Part shown: positions 1 through 10,498 of the stretch, in pieces
Position numbering within the stretch: the stretch's first letter is position 1
Layout of the letters: every line of letters starts with the position of its first letter
NCBI GenBank assembly: GCA_003833135.1
Contig: QZLH01001133.1
Coordinates: 2,008-31,079, forward strand
DNA length: 29,072 bases
Origin: Oehlia diaphana
Lineage: Eukaryota; Glomeromycota; Glomeromycetes; Glomerales; Glomeraceae
Direction: 5' to 3'
Made by a program: the position numbers and the translations under genes
The notes under the pieces: generated by a model
The model's database searches: none
Seen by the model: only the letters and a program-made list of their open reading frames with translations
What the model was told of the DNA's origin: nothing

Positions 1-514
1 AAATAAACACTTCAAATTAAGTTTTTTCACTATAAAGTTTAATATAAATGAAAAATTTTTTATTAAAAACCCTAGCATTATTGATTTTAGGGTGGTCGGA
101 TACTTTTCACCGGGGAGTGTAGGTTCGCATTATTTTACTTCTCGTGATTCTGGAAGGGACTATTACATGGCAATCTTTAACTCTATCTTCTTGCTTTGTT
201 ATCAGGAAGACAAATACATTTGTTGACAAGTCCATCTTCAATGCTTTTTGAAACTCCAATTGCAACATAACTTACTTTGTTCCGATGGAACATTTATTCG
301 GGACAAGAAATACCTTCTTCTTACATGTATCGAACGGCATCATGATACACTACCTACTCAAAAGTTTATGACCATCCTAATGATTTGCAAAATATGCGAC
401 AAAAATGGATTTTGTGTAATAAAAATAATGATTTTGTAGTACAATAATAAAAAATAAAAAAAATCATGATGCGCGATACTTATTTTTCTTCATTTCTCTG
501 TTAAGTGCGATATA
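1..514. other. Gene-poor flank before the transposase relic
   Basis: No gene is recognised. The only longer open stretch (248-439, + strand) starts without ATG and resembles nothing I know. The sequence GGTGGTCGGAT at 91-101 recurs in the same orientation at 2231-2241. The adjoining CACCGGGGAGTG stretch is GC-richer than its surroundings and may be the edge of a dispersed repeat. I could not match a terminal inverted repeat of the downstream Tc1-like element here with confidence. Confidence 0.3.
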
Positions 515-1352
515 ATGGTCAAAACAAAAGAACTATCAAATTTCAAACGTGGAAGGTTTATTGGTCTTCATGAAGCTGGAGACTCAGAAAGAACTGTTTC
601 AAGGAAAACTGGCTATGGAAAGACTACTATTCATAATATTATAATAAAATATCATAAAACAAGTGCTTTAACCGTTGCTTTACAGAGCGGACGTCCAAAA
701 AATCAAATGAACGTCATCTTAAAGTTGTTCTTACCCAAAATCGTCGTATATCAGCAAAAAGATTTTATTGAATCAACCGGAAAAGTAAGTGAGTAAAAGC
801 ACTGAAAGGCGTACACGGTATGAAATAACCTCTCATAAGCGAAAAATTCGTTTATTTTTGGCTCGTGGAAGTCGTTTTTTGGACAATAAATGACTGGAAA
901 AAATTTGTGTGGAGTGACGAGTCTAGGTTCACTTTATTTCAAAGCGATAAAAATATTTATGATGACGCCATCCAAAAGAAAGTCACGATGTAAATTGTCT
1001 TGTTCCGACCATAAAACATGGCGGAGGTGGTATAGGCGTTTTAGTTGTTATGGTTTGCCTCCGGTAAGAATTGATGGTCGTGTTAATAGTTAAAGACACA
1101 TACATTAGATGCTTAGCTATCATGTAGTACCATTTTTGGAGCAATTTGAAGAAGAAATGATGAGTATTTTTTCCAGCAATACAACGCGCCAATACATGCA
1201 AGTTTAATGACGCGGCTCAACTCCCATGACCGTCCAAAGAATTTGGGAGAAATAGAGTCACTTCTTCAGGAGTGCTGGTCACAAATTCAATGTGAGATCT
1301 ATCAAAAACTTGTTGATAGTATGAATCGTTGAATAAATGCAGTATACAAGGT
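515..1352 (+). pseudogene. Tc1/mariner-family transposase, decayed
   Basis: Remnant of a DDE transposase of the Tc1/mariner superfamily, which in intact form cuts and pastes its element at TA sites. The N-terminal helix-turn-helix part reads MVKTKELSNFKRGRF at 515 and continues to GRPK near 705. The frame then shifts, and NERHLKVVLTQNRRIS follows in another frame with internal stops. The first catalytic Asp lies in WSDESRF (Asp codon 916-918), followed by KHGGGGIGVLV near 1014-1050. The second catalytic site, normally QDNAP, reads QQYNAPIH, with Tyr at 1180-1182 in place of Asp. The stretch that normally carries PDLNPIE and the third acidic residue is missing; the sequence passes directly to RPKNLGEIE and the C-terminal KLVDSMNR. 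Multiple frameshifts, stops, an active-site substitution and an internal deletion make it non-autonomous. Flanking inverted repeats were not resolved. Confidence 0.85.
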
Positions 1353-2962
1353 ATTGATGAATATTTTTATTAAATTTTTAATAAAATTTTTTATATAAAA
1401 TTAAATATTGTTTTCGTTTTTCTTTAAAAAAAAAAATGATTTTTTATTAAGAAATTTCAGTAATAACCTTAATTCTTAAATTTCCAAAATTATGAACTGA
1501 GTTTTTTTTATTAAGACGTGTATGACAATTATGGAAAGTCCATTGCGTGCGTCCTGGAAGTTTTGGTATTCCGAAAGCTTCTGGCAAAAAATTTTCACTT
1601 ATAGACAAGCTAAAAATTTGGGAGAGTCGTGATTCCTAGAAACAAATACCCAGAAATTCCCATGCTAGTGGAGTGTTATCTCAAGCAAAAGGAATTTAAG
1701 TGTTCAATGAAATATATGTAACGCGAGTTATTAATACTATCGTGACAGAAATAGCTAGAATAACGGACGATTCGATAAATAAAATAAGAAAAATATAACA
1801 TGTTTCTATTTAGTCAATAATCAACATAAAGTCAAAAGTGTTATATTTTTATTAGAGACTTTATTGAAAAATATAAAATAAACTCAAATTGATAAAATAA
1901 TAAAAAGAAAGAAAGGAACTAATTCATATATAGCACAATATGATTTATAACGAAGGTAAACCAATGCTAAAATGGAATATGTAGAAGCGCTATTAAAAAT
2001 TAAGTTCATTTCAGCGGATTTCATTAAATAATAGAAACTTTTTGACGAGAAAAAAATTAAAAAATTAAAAAAAAACATCACGATGTTCAAGTATCAAAAA
2101 GTGATCCTTTCTCTCCGCCCTGGTTGAAAAAATTCTTCCCAATATACCGGCACCAGGTTGACTATAGTACATCGTCTTCAATAGTTTGTGCACTATCGCT
2201 GATATCACGATTAGTAACATGAAAGATAGAGGTGGTCGGATTATTGTTTGGATGGCAAGTTATGGTATAGTTTATTTGCAATACTGATCCAAAAAAAAAA
2301 CAAAGTTAGACAATATACTGTATATCTGGCCGAATCCACTGCTCATTTGTTCTTGTACGGATGTCATTCCTCTTTCAACTCGCGAAATACGCTCTTAATG
2401 TACAAAAGAAAAATAGTAATTTTTAAGTTAAGTTTTGCTATTTAATCAAAATTTAAATGATCTGCCAAATTACTTGTCAAAACGTAAATTACCTTTCGTA
2501 TCCAAACTTGATCCATGTAATCGATTGCGATTATGAATTTGGGCGATAGATTCACCTGTATGTAAATGTATGGCCAATCCATCACAAGACGATCAGGAGC
2601 AGATCATCATCGTCGTTATTCTCATTGAACCAGGTTAAAACTTCATTCTGTGTCTCGTTTTTAAGTATTTTTAAATTCATACTTCCTTTATTATCGAAAA
2701 CAGTTTTATAGAGGCAAACGAATAGAAAAATATAAATATACTGTATAAGTTAAGGATCGGCTCCTGTGGAAAGCTACATAAAAAGAAACAACAATTAAAC
2801 ATGAGGCTTAACGACACCAGTTGTGTATGACGAGTATCATGCTTTAACATTGGTAAAATATTTTCTTGTAAGAAGTTCGAAAACAAAAAAAACCCATTGA
2901 TTTAAATAAAAAAATTACCAATTGTAATGTTATTTACAAAGCTCCTTGCTTCCTTATGATAT

Positions 2963-2987
2963 AAAAAAAAAAAAATTTTTTTTTTTT
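2963..2987. repeat. Perfect A/T palindrome
   Basis: A run of 13 A is followed directly by 12 T, giving a perfect A12-T12 inverted repeat with no loop. It is a homopolymer feature prone to slippage. I attach no function to it. Confidence 0.7.
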
Positions 2988-3060
2988 CATCGCTTTATTT
3001 GCGAAACCCCTTACATATTTTTTTTAGGGAGTGGTGATAAAAGATTATTCTGCGTAAATC

Positions 3061-3075
3061 ATGTGATTATCACAT
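3061..3075. repeat. Short perfect inverted repeat
   Basis: ATGTGAT and ATCACAT flank a single T. A related but shorter palindrome, TCACAT-C-ATGTGA, lies at 4533-4545. The two may be parts of dispersed AT-rich repeats; no function is evident. Confidence 0.5.
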
Positions 3076-4824
3076 AATGGACCCCTTAATCCGTTTTTTG
3101 TTTGTTTAATGCAAGTATGCAACCACGCCAAATTACAGTTATTGTAAGAAAAATTTTAATTGTTACGAAACAAAAAAAAAAATATTTGTTTTAATTGTTA
3201 TAAAACAAAAAGAATCTCTCAAAAATCATTTTAAAATAAATTGGCTGAATATTATATTGGTTTTTTTATTTATTGTTTGTATAAAATGGATTAATAAATT
3301 TCGTTTATCTTGTTGAAAAAATTTCATTTTATTTGGAATTTAAAAGAAAAAAAAAATAAAAACTAACTCGTTTAATATGTGTATTACACACTTCAATGAT
3401 ATTATATGACTCTATATTGATTGTGGTTAAAAGTGAAGTAGTAATTTTACACCTGTTCTTTTTTCTAATGAATATGACTTATGTGTGACAAAAAAATATA
3501 AACGTACTATTTTACATGGCGCAAAACCCCCTAATGTTTGAACAAGAATAACTTCTTCAGTGAATAAATATTCTCCCAATTGGCATAACGTTAGATCGTT
3601 GGCGACACACTATCATTTAATAGTAATAGGTAACACTTCTACTTGTATAACAGATATTATTTGTTTTCTATGATAGTAATACTTAATTAATGATTAAATT
3701 TAATTAATATAAGATAAAAAATTTTTTATTACCTGATATTGTTTGTACTGACTTTCTACTTCATCCTTTATTTGAATTATAAATTTAGTGGCCGTTTTAT
3801 AAGTTGACAGATAACGACTATCCTTACTAGACAGTAGACATATCCTGAATTAACCGATTCTTACAACGTCCCCCATTGACACTGCCTTTCTTCAAAAAGT
3901 CCGTTGCATACCAGTAACAGATACTAGTGTCCATCTTTGTGCAGTTAAAACATCCATGAAAGGACATAATAAGAAACAAATCAAGCAAATGAAATTGCTA
4001 CTTTCTATATGAGTAACATATATCCTAGTGTAAGGTTTTCAGTAGTGGTCTGTATGACAAAATTCGAAATGATAATGCCATTCGTTGACAACATGAGACC
4101 TCATGCAGTAATAGTTCTATAATCGTTACACTCCTGAAAGAAAATATGTTTGCCCAGACAGGCAATATACAAATACAAATTTCCTGGGTGAAACGCTGAC
4201 ACATTTAAGTCGTCTCAAGTATTCAAGGTATTATTCCAAGATACATCTCCATCGGTAACATTTAACCGTTGACTTTTTGAATAGCTATTACTTTATTCTA
4301 TTTTCTTCATAATATATTTTCTTGTATTTTCTTGTACATAAAATAAAATATCTACAAATGGAAAGAATCTCATGATTAATGGATCTCGTAACTCATTCAA
4401 TTAATGATTTCTTAATAAAATTATCCAAAAGTCAATACAAAATTCAACATAAACACTAAAGAAAAAGCAATAAACTGTAATAAAAAAAAGATATTTACAT
4501 ACCCTTATAATCCGATAACAAACTAGATTATGTCACATCATGTGATTTCCTTTGCACGAATATGAGTAATTATTTAATTTAATTTTTTTTGTATATCTTA
4601 ACATGATACAAACAAATAACATTATTTGCATGAGTTTTATTATCAGTTATTTTTTTTCTGTGTAGCGTATAATAAAAACATTCGACTGGACTCAGAAAGA
4701 TCATCGGACCGGGACACCGTACAGTACCTGCTAAAAATGGAATCATTAAAAATTTCATTCAAAAATTAGCTTTTTCCGAATTTAACTAGATTGGCCGATG
4801 ATTTTACACGGGACTATTAATAAA

Positions 4825-4918
4825 GCCGCAGATGCCGCAGATGCACCTTAAAAAGATTTTGTGCAACTGCACCAACAGTACCACCAAAGTAACAAAAAAA
4901 AAAAAAAAAAAAAAAAAA
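4825..4918 (+). promoter_or_regulatory. Upstream element of Sel1 gene A, with poly-A tract
   Basis: A direct repeat GCCGCAGAT-GCCGCAGAT (4825-4842; TGCGG boxes on the opposite strand) precedes CAGTACCACCA at 4876-4886. That 11-mer differs by one base from CAGTATCACCA found upstream of Sel1 copies C and D. It starts 95 bp before the ATG, close to the 93 bp seen at copy C. A run of 25 A (4894-4918) follows, at the place where the other copies have a shorter A-rich run. This is the most diverged member of the upstream-element set, so promoter function is inferred from the shared position and sequence. Confidence 0.45.
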
Positions 4919-4970
4919 TTATATATTTTAACGTTATTTTAGTTTCTTTCTTACACTTTACCTTTTACAA

Positions 4971-5870
4971 ATGTTTGATAATCAAATTAATAATAACCTT
5001 TTAAATATCAATAATTTATCAAATGAATATTCTCAAATTCAAAGTTTCAATAAAATAGATAGTACAAAAGAAATAGAACCTACAATTAAAAATATCAATA
5101 AAAATATTTTTGATGGAGATTTAAATATGATAATAGATGAATTAATTGATATTATTTTTAAAAAATTAAATGAAGGAGTATATAAAGAAGTAATAAAGAA
5201 ATATGTTATTAACTTTATTATTAAACAAGGAATAATTTCACAAGAAATTTATAATTATCTTTTAAATAATCAAAATGAATCATCAAATTCTATTTATTTA
5301 CTTGGATATTTTAATTATAATGGAATTGAAACAAATATTAATATGCTAAAAGCATTTGAATTATATCAAAAAGCGATGGAAATGAATAATAATAATTTTG
5401 TGGCACAATTAGATCTAACTGAAATATATATTCATGGAAATGGTATTAAAACAAATCATAATAAAGCTTTTGAATTATCAAATAAATTAGCAGAAAAAGG
5501 AATTCCGAATGCTATAAATAAGTTAGGATATTGTTATGAAAAAGGAATTGGAACTTATGCCGATTGGCAAAAAGCATTTGAATTTTATCAAAAAGCAGCA
5601 GAATTAGGAAATTCAACTGGAATAAATAATTCTGGTTATTGTCATTATAATGGAATTGGAACTGATGTTAATAAACAAAAGGGTTTTGTATTATATCAAA
5701 AAGGTGCAAATTTGAATAATTATATAGCTCAATATAATTTAGCTTCAATGTATGAAAATGGAAATGGAATTATAAAAGATATGGATCAAGCAATTTATTG
5801 GTATAAAAAGTCTGCTGAACAAGGATACAATTATGCACAAAGTATGTTTAATTTACTTTCAGGGAAATAA
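4971..5870 (+). CDS. Stand-alone Sel1-repeat protein (copy A)
   Basis: A single-exon gene of 299 codons beginning MFDNQINNN. Residues 1-30 are Asn-rich and low in complexity. Residues about 35-115 form the conserved pre-repeat linker, from KEIEPT to YNYLLNNQNESSNSIYLLGY. From about residue 107, five tandem Sel1 repeats follow (about 36 residues each; pattern A..LG..Y..G.G...D...A...Y..AA..G), ending in AIYWYKKSAEQG and a short tail. Sel1 repeats are a TPR-like alpha-solenoid that binds other proteins; no catalytic motif, signal peptide or membrane segment is visible. The start is the first ATG after an A-rich and pyrimidine-rich leader, and the N-terminus aligns with copies C, D and E. It lies 1.1 kb upstream of the kinase-Sel1 gene on the same strand. 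A partner protein cannot be read from the sequence. Confidence 0.88.
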   Translation: MFDNQINNNLLNINNLSNEYSQIQSFNKIDSTKEIEPTIKNINKNIFDGDLNMIIDELIDIIFKKLNEGVYKEVIKKYVINFIIKQGIISQEIYNYLLNNQNESSNSIYLLGYFNYNGIETNINMLKAFELYQKAMEMNNNNFVAQLDLTEIYIHGNGIKTNHNKAFELSNKLAEKGIPNAINKLGYCYEKGIGTYADWQKAFEFYQKAAELGNSTGINNSGYCHYNGIGTDVNKQKGFVLYQKGANLNNYIAQYNLASMYENGNGIIKDMDQAIYWYKKSAEQGYNYAQSMFNLLSGK

Positions 5871-5924
5871 TATAAGAATATGAGTATCCGAATCGATAAT
5901 TATAAAATAATAAGCGTTCTACAC

Positions 5925-6100
5925 GTTGTTGTGTGGGTGTGGGTGTGTGTGGGTCAGTCATCAGTGGGTGTGCGGGTGTGTGAATATTTACGTATATTTC
6001 CTTGCTCTTTCCTTCCCTTTCCTTTTCTTTCATGCTTCCTCTTCCCTTCCCCTCTCTCGTCTTTTCTCCTTCCCTTTTTCCCCTTCCTCGAGGTCCTGAT
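5925..6100. repeat. GT-rich then CT-rich low-complexity tract
   Basis: About 5928-5990 is a GTGGGTGTG-type microsatellite, and 6000-6095 is an almost pure polypyrimidine tract of CTTT/CCTT blocks. Together they lie just past the stop codon of Sel1 copy A. They create apparent open frames on both strands that I do not believe are genes. The polypyrimidine tract on the coding strand could lie in the 3' untranslated region. Confidence 0.75.
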
Positions 6101-6955
6101 CAACATTGCTGCATCTCATCGTTGTGACATGTTTTTTATAAAATACGTACATAGCGTGAAATAAATATAAGTATTTGCAATTTATGAATTTCTAGATCAC
6201 TTTGACTATCAGTGAACAACAAAGTCATGCTATTGGGTTTACTTAATATTAAACTATCGATTATACAAATTAATAAACAAACAACAAAAATAATTTCATG
6301 ATACGGTAATAGATTAATTTATATAATATCGAGATACAACCTTTCATTGACTTAATGAGTGACGTAGCTAAAAAAAGAAAAAGTCTGCACCCCTAGTAAA
6401 ATCCATATTCCATAGTCGAAAAATAACTCCACGTCGGTACTCCGATAAAAGTTTTCGAAAAAATTTAAAATTACGGAACTTCATTTTTTGCATCGGAACA
6501 TGTGACCGGATATATTAGATACGTTAATGTTAATGCATATTTTTTTAAAAGGGCTAGAAAATTTAAAAATTTGATTATAATCGTGCATATACTATTTTGA
6601 ATAATCAAAAAAGACATTTTTCCGATGTTCATAAAATTCACTGGAAATTTCTGCGTCACGTCCGAAAAAAATTCCGATGAACATGGATTACCTTTTGGAG
6701 TTTGACGATTTTGAAAATCTTGGCCATTTGGAGATGCTCTCACGTGACAATACAGTACCGGGATCCAGTCTCCAGGTCAGGTACCATCGTTATAACACGT
6801 GATAAATACGTAATTTCAAACTTTAATTAATCGTCTAAGCCAAATACGTCAACAATATTACTAATCGGGAAAATGAAACTTATTTAAATTCTTTAATCGT
6901 TACCCCTTTGAACTCTTTTACTTTTTTTACTTTTTCACTTCTTATTTTTTTTCCC
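6101..6955 (+). other. Intergenic region upstream of the kinase-Sel1 gene
   Basis: No gene is recognised. An AATAAA at 6160-6165 could be a polyadenylation signal for Sel1 copy A, though it is 290 bp past the stop. Two CACGTG hexamers (6741-6746 and 6796-6801) lie 155-215 bp before the kinase ATG. The leader immediately before the ATG is T- and CT-rich, as in many fungal genes. The stretch 6400-6780 holds repeated TCCGATG words and looks like an old dispersed repeat. Confidence 0.35.
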
Positions 6956-9074
6956 ATGTCTAATAAAATTGAAATTCAAGCTGTCAAAAATTCAAATGAA
7001 TGGATTGGTTTAATTGAAGATGCTATTTCTAAAAAAGATTTAGAATGTTACGATTACAAACATTTTCATAATATTCAAAAAATTGGAAATGGCGCCTTCG
7101 GAAAAATTTATCGTGCAGAAAAAAAAAACTCGGATCAATACTTTGCGTTAAAATCTTTTTTTAACCTTGATAACGATACTGTAAAAGAAATTATTCATGA
7201 GGTAATTAAAAACTTTTAATAATATTAATAATTTTGTATCTCGAACTACGGTATTTACATTTATATAACGTTATATTAGCTTGAGCTTCAACGTGAAGAG
7301 GACTTAAATAACAATGTTATTCGTTTATGTGGGATTACAGAAAAAGGTATAAAATATATTTAAATATATATTTCATTGATTTTTTAATAATTTAAGTTAA
7401 TTGTAATTATTTCTCTTAATTAGAATGTCAAACCGATCATTTAAAGAAATATTTATTAGTAATGGAGTATGCTGATGGTAGTTCTCTTCGAAATTATTTA
7501 AAAGAAAACTTTAAAAATCTTACTCTGGAACATAAATACAAGCTAGCTTACCAGTTAGCCAATGCTGTATCTTGCTTACATGAGAAAGGAATTGTACATT
7601 GTAACTTGGTAATTTATAAATTCATTAAATTATTTGATTTTGATAGTTTAAGATTTAATATATATATTATTTTTATTATTGTTTTTTTTATTCTATAATA
7701 GCATTCCGGAAATGTTCTAGTTCATCAAGGTACTGTTAAATTAGCCGACTTTGGTTTATCAAAAAGAATCAAGGAGGCAACTAAAAAACAACGAACAGAC
7801 TTATTTGGTATTGCGCCTTATATCGATCCAAAAAGGTTCTGTAATGATAATCACATGAAACAAAATGAAAAATGTGATGTTTACAGTGTTGGAGTGCTTC
7901 TATGGGAGATATCGAGCGGTCAACCACCATTTAAAAATGAATTATATGATGCTAGCTTAATTATGAGAATTGTAAATGGTTATAGAGAAAATATCGTTCC
8001 AGGTACTCCTCTTGATTATTCGAATCTTTATATCGGTAAGTACAATTTGTGATTTTTGATATCTAATTTTAACGTAATTGAGGTTCATTAATATAATAAA
8101 ATTTGTTTATATTTTATATAGAATGTTGGAATGATAATCCAGATAAAAGGCCATTTATGAATCAAGTAGTCGTTAAATTAGAATCGATAAAAGAAACCAG
8201 ACAAAAACTCAATTCTTATTATAATAAAAGCGTTGATAAATTGGTTGATTTTATTTCTAAGGAGTTAAACGAAGAAAAAGAAGGAAAAATAAGAAAGAAA
8301 CATGTTCTTGATTTTATTAAAAATCTCAAAATAAGTTCTAATGAGATCTATAATTGGCTTTTATATAATCAAGATACTTCGAATTCAATTTATTTGCTTG
8401 GGTATTTATATTATAACGGAATTGGAACTGATTGCGATAAACAAAAGGCGTTTGATTTATATCAAGAAGCAGCAAAATCAGAAAATATCGTAGCTCAATT
8501 TGATCTTGCTAATATGTATAGAGAAGATACTCATAAAAATTATGCTAAAGCTTTTAAGTTATTCGAGAAATTAGCGGGAGAGGGATATCCAAGTGGAATA
8601 AGTATGTTAGGGTATTGTTATAGTTTGGGAATTGGAACTGATGTTAATAAACAAAAGGCGTTTGAGTTATTTCAAAAAGCAGCAAATTTAGGGAACGTTA
8701 TAGCTCAATATAATCTTCTTGTTTTATATGAAAATGGAGAGGGCGTTGACAAAGATCTTAACAAAGCATTTGAATTCTCTAAAATGTTAGCAGAGAGAGG
8801 AGATGCAATGGGAATAAATAAATTAGGATATTTTTATGAAAATGGAATTGGAACTGATGTTAATATGCAAATGGCATTTGAATCATATCAAAAAGCAGCA
8901 AATTTAGGAAGTAGTTATGCTCAATATAATCTTGCTTTGATGTATGAAAATGGAATGGGGATTCAAAAAGATATGAATCAAGCAATTTCTTGGTACAAAA
9001 AATCTGCTGAACAAGGAGATCAAGATGCACAAGATAAACTTAAAGAATTTTCGGAGAGAATGATTTATATATAA
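6956..9074 (+). CDS. Kinase-like (predicted pseudokinase) protein with C-terminal Sel1 repeats
   Basis: Five exons: 6956-7201, 7280-7346, 7424-7608, 7702-8035 and 8122-9074, giving 594 codons. All four introns (77-93 bp) are GT-AG, and the joined reading frame restores an uninterrupted kinase domain. Residues about 37-305 form a tyrosine-kinase-like (TKL) type fold: glycine loop IGNGAFGKIY (43-52), ATP lysine ALK (K66), likely helix-C Glu88, DFG at 182-184, DVYSVGVLLWE near 226-236 and the C-lobe Arg in DKRP (R287). The catalytic loop reads HCN (163-165) instead of HRD, so the catalytic base Asp is Asn and the Arg is Cys. Strong phosphotransfer is therefore unlikely. Residues about 310-362 are the linker shared with the stand-alone Sel1 genes, and about 364-590 hold six Sel1 repeats. 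The first ATG after a T-rich leader is used as the start. An AATAAA at 9195-9200 fits polyadenylation. It probably acts as a cytoplasmic signalling scaffold; this is inference. Confidence 0.88.
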
Positions 9075-10498
9075 TTCAATTTTTTTGATAATGTAAATTA
9101 GTATTTATTATAACAATTATTGTAAATTTAACATTTTATTGTATTTATAACTATTTGTAACATTTGTATATGTTTATATCAATTTTATTATATTAATAAA
9201 CAATATTCATAAGATTATTTATTCATTCAACGTCAATGTGACATTTACGGGTGGTGAAAGTAGTCTGAAATTTCGATGCTTGATTTTTTTTTTTAGTTGC
9301 TACGCCAAAAAATCGATTGAACATTCTAGTAATTAACTCATCGGGGTGAATGATGATTTTTGCGGGTTTAACCTAATATTATTATTTTTTGTATACATAC
9401 GTATGTTTTTTAAAAAAAAATGGCACGGAAGAGGAAAGGAAAAGTGCGACACGTCTTAAAATCAAAGTTAATTTATAGGTTGGATCGGTCTTGGGACCGG
9501 TCTTTCTGGTCTTTGGTCTGAAATTTGAGGACCGATCCGCTGGGATCGATCCATATGATTTTTTGTATCCAATAAAAATGAGCCAAATTTTTGTGCTCAT
9601 CTATTTCTACTTTAGATTTTGTTTTTTTTTTATATTTAATTTTCACATTTTGATTTCAAAATGATTGTATTTATAGCAAAGTTATATAATATAATCTGAC
9701 TTCGGAGAACCGCAGATTGTACTATACAATGTTTTTTTATTACTATAATTGTAAATTTAATTTCAAATTTCTAATTTAAGTTATTCGCCACTTAATACTA
9801 TGAATTTAATATTTAAATCCTTAGTTAGTTTATTGAATATTTTATTGTTTCTCAAACATAAAATACTACACTGCTGTAGCCAGCTTGTGACAAGCCACGA
9901 TCAGAAATTTTTTGTTTTCCAATATCTTGACACATGTTAATGTATAATCTATCTATCCAAGGTTGAATCTAAAAAGATGGGCGTATCGGTAACTTTTGGT
10001 TGAAGTCGTTACCTAGATTGAAACATCATAATGCGGCGGAGAATAAAGAGATAAACGCAGAAACCGTATTTTTGTCTCGTGATTTGACTTGTGATGGAAT
10101 ACAAATCGGCGGATCTTCCAATGTGATTCGAGGGAAATAAACGATCCTATGAAAATTTGTAAACAAATCAGGAAATGAAGAAACGAGAAGGGGAAAAAAA
10201 TATAAGGCTGTAAATCCTCTTTATTCTTTAACCGATAATTTGAGGCTTAACGTCCTTATACAAACGAAAATGAATTTGGTGTGTAGGTCAAAACTACTAC
10301 TACTATCGAAGATGGTGAAAAGACGAACTCCAGAACGACAAAGAGGAGTTGAAGACTAATCATCTAGCTCAACGATGAGAAGGAAAGTGATCTATCTCTT
10401 TTTTCAGTAATTTCCCTCCGGGAATCTTGATATACGTTCTATATTACATTGCAAAACAATGACTTCTAGGCATTTCTAATCTGCATTCCTCTCAAAGC
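9075..10498. other. 3' flank of the kinase gene and unassigned sequence
   Basis: The first 130 bp hold the likely 3' untranslated region, with AATAAA at 9195-9200. The rest contains a GC-richer island (9470-9560, listed separately) and otherwise no gene I recognise. Coding-like words occur in 10200-10370 (+ strand) but stops recur and I cannot connect them to the decayed gene starting near 10499. Confidence 0.35.
9482..9538. repeat. GC-richer inverted repeat built on GGATCGGTC
   Basis: GGATCGGTC (9482-9490) and GACCGATCC (9530-9538) are perfect inverted 9-mers, 39 bp apart. The interval is full of related words (GGACCGGTC, GGATCGATCC nearby). The composition stands out from the AT-rich surroundings, suggesting a small dispersed repeat or hairpin-forming element. 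Confidence 0.5.

Larger units (their letters stand above)
1353..4800. other. Long AT-rich region without a recognised gene
   Basis: About 3.4 kb without a gene I can support. Short coding-like fragments occur, for example RPGSFGIPKASGKKFS on the + strand near 1549-1600 and VLTWFNENNDDDDLLL on the minus strand near 2585-2635. Each is broken by stops within about 30 codons and none matches a family I recognise. Region 2096-2450 and region 3560-4280 are less AT-rich than their surroundings and could be old mobile-element pieces. Two short palindromes are listed separately. Confidence 0.3.

Noticed and set aside
5880..6164. Open frames on both strands over the GT/CT tract
   Set aside because: They result from low-complexity sequence, with long runs of V/W/C or F/P/L/S and no domain.
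6471..6743. A 90-codon minus-strand frame before the kinase
   Set aside because: No family resemblance, no splice context, and TCCGATG repeat words inside suggest a noncoding dispersed repeat.
6908..6955. A hydrophobic N-terminal extension of the kinase resembling a signal peptide (NSFTFFTFSLLIFF)
   Set aside because: It would need a TTG start. The stretch is the T-rich leader, and the first ATG at 6956 gives a cytosolic N-terminus followed closely by the kinase domain.
4971..9074. Bacterial or endosymbiont origin, since Sel1 repeats are common in bacteria
   Set aside because: GT-AG introns in the linked kinase-Sel1 gene, long intergenic AT-rich DNA, lack of ribosome binding sites and eukaryotic transposon relics argue for a fungal nuclear genome.
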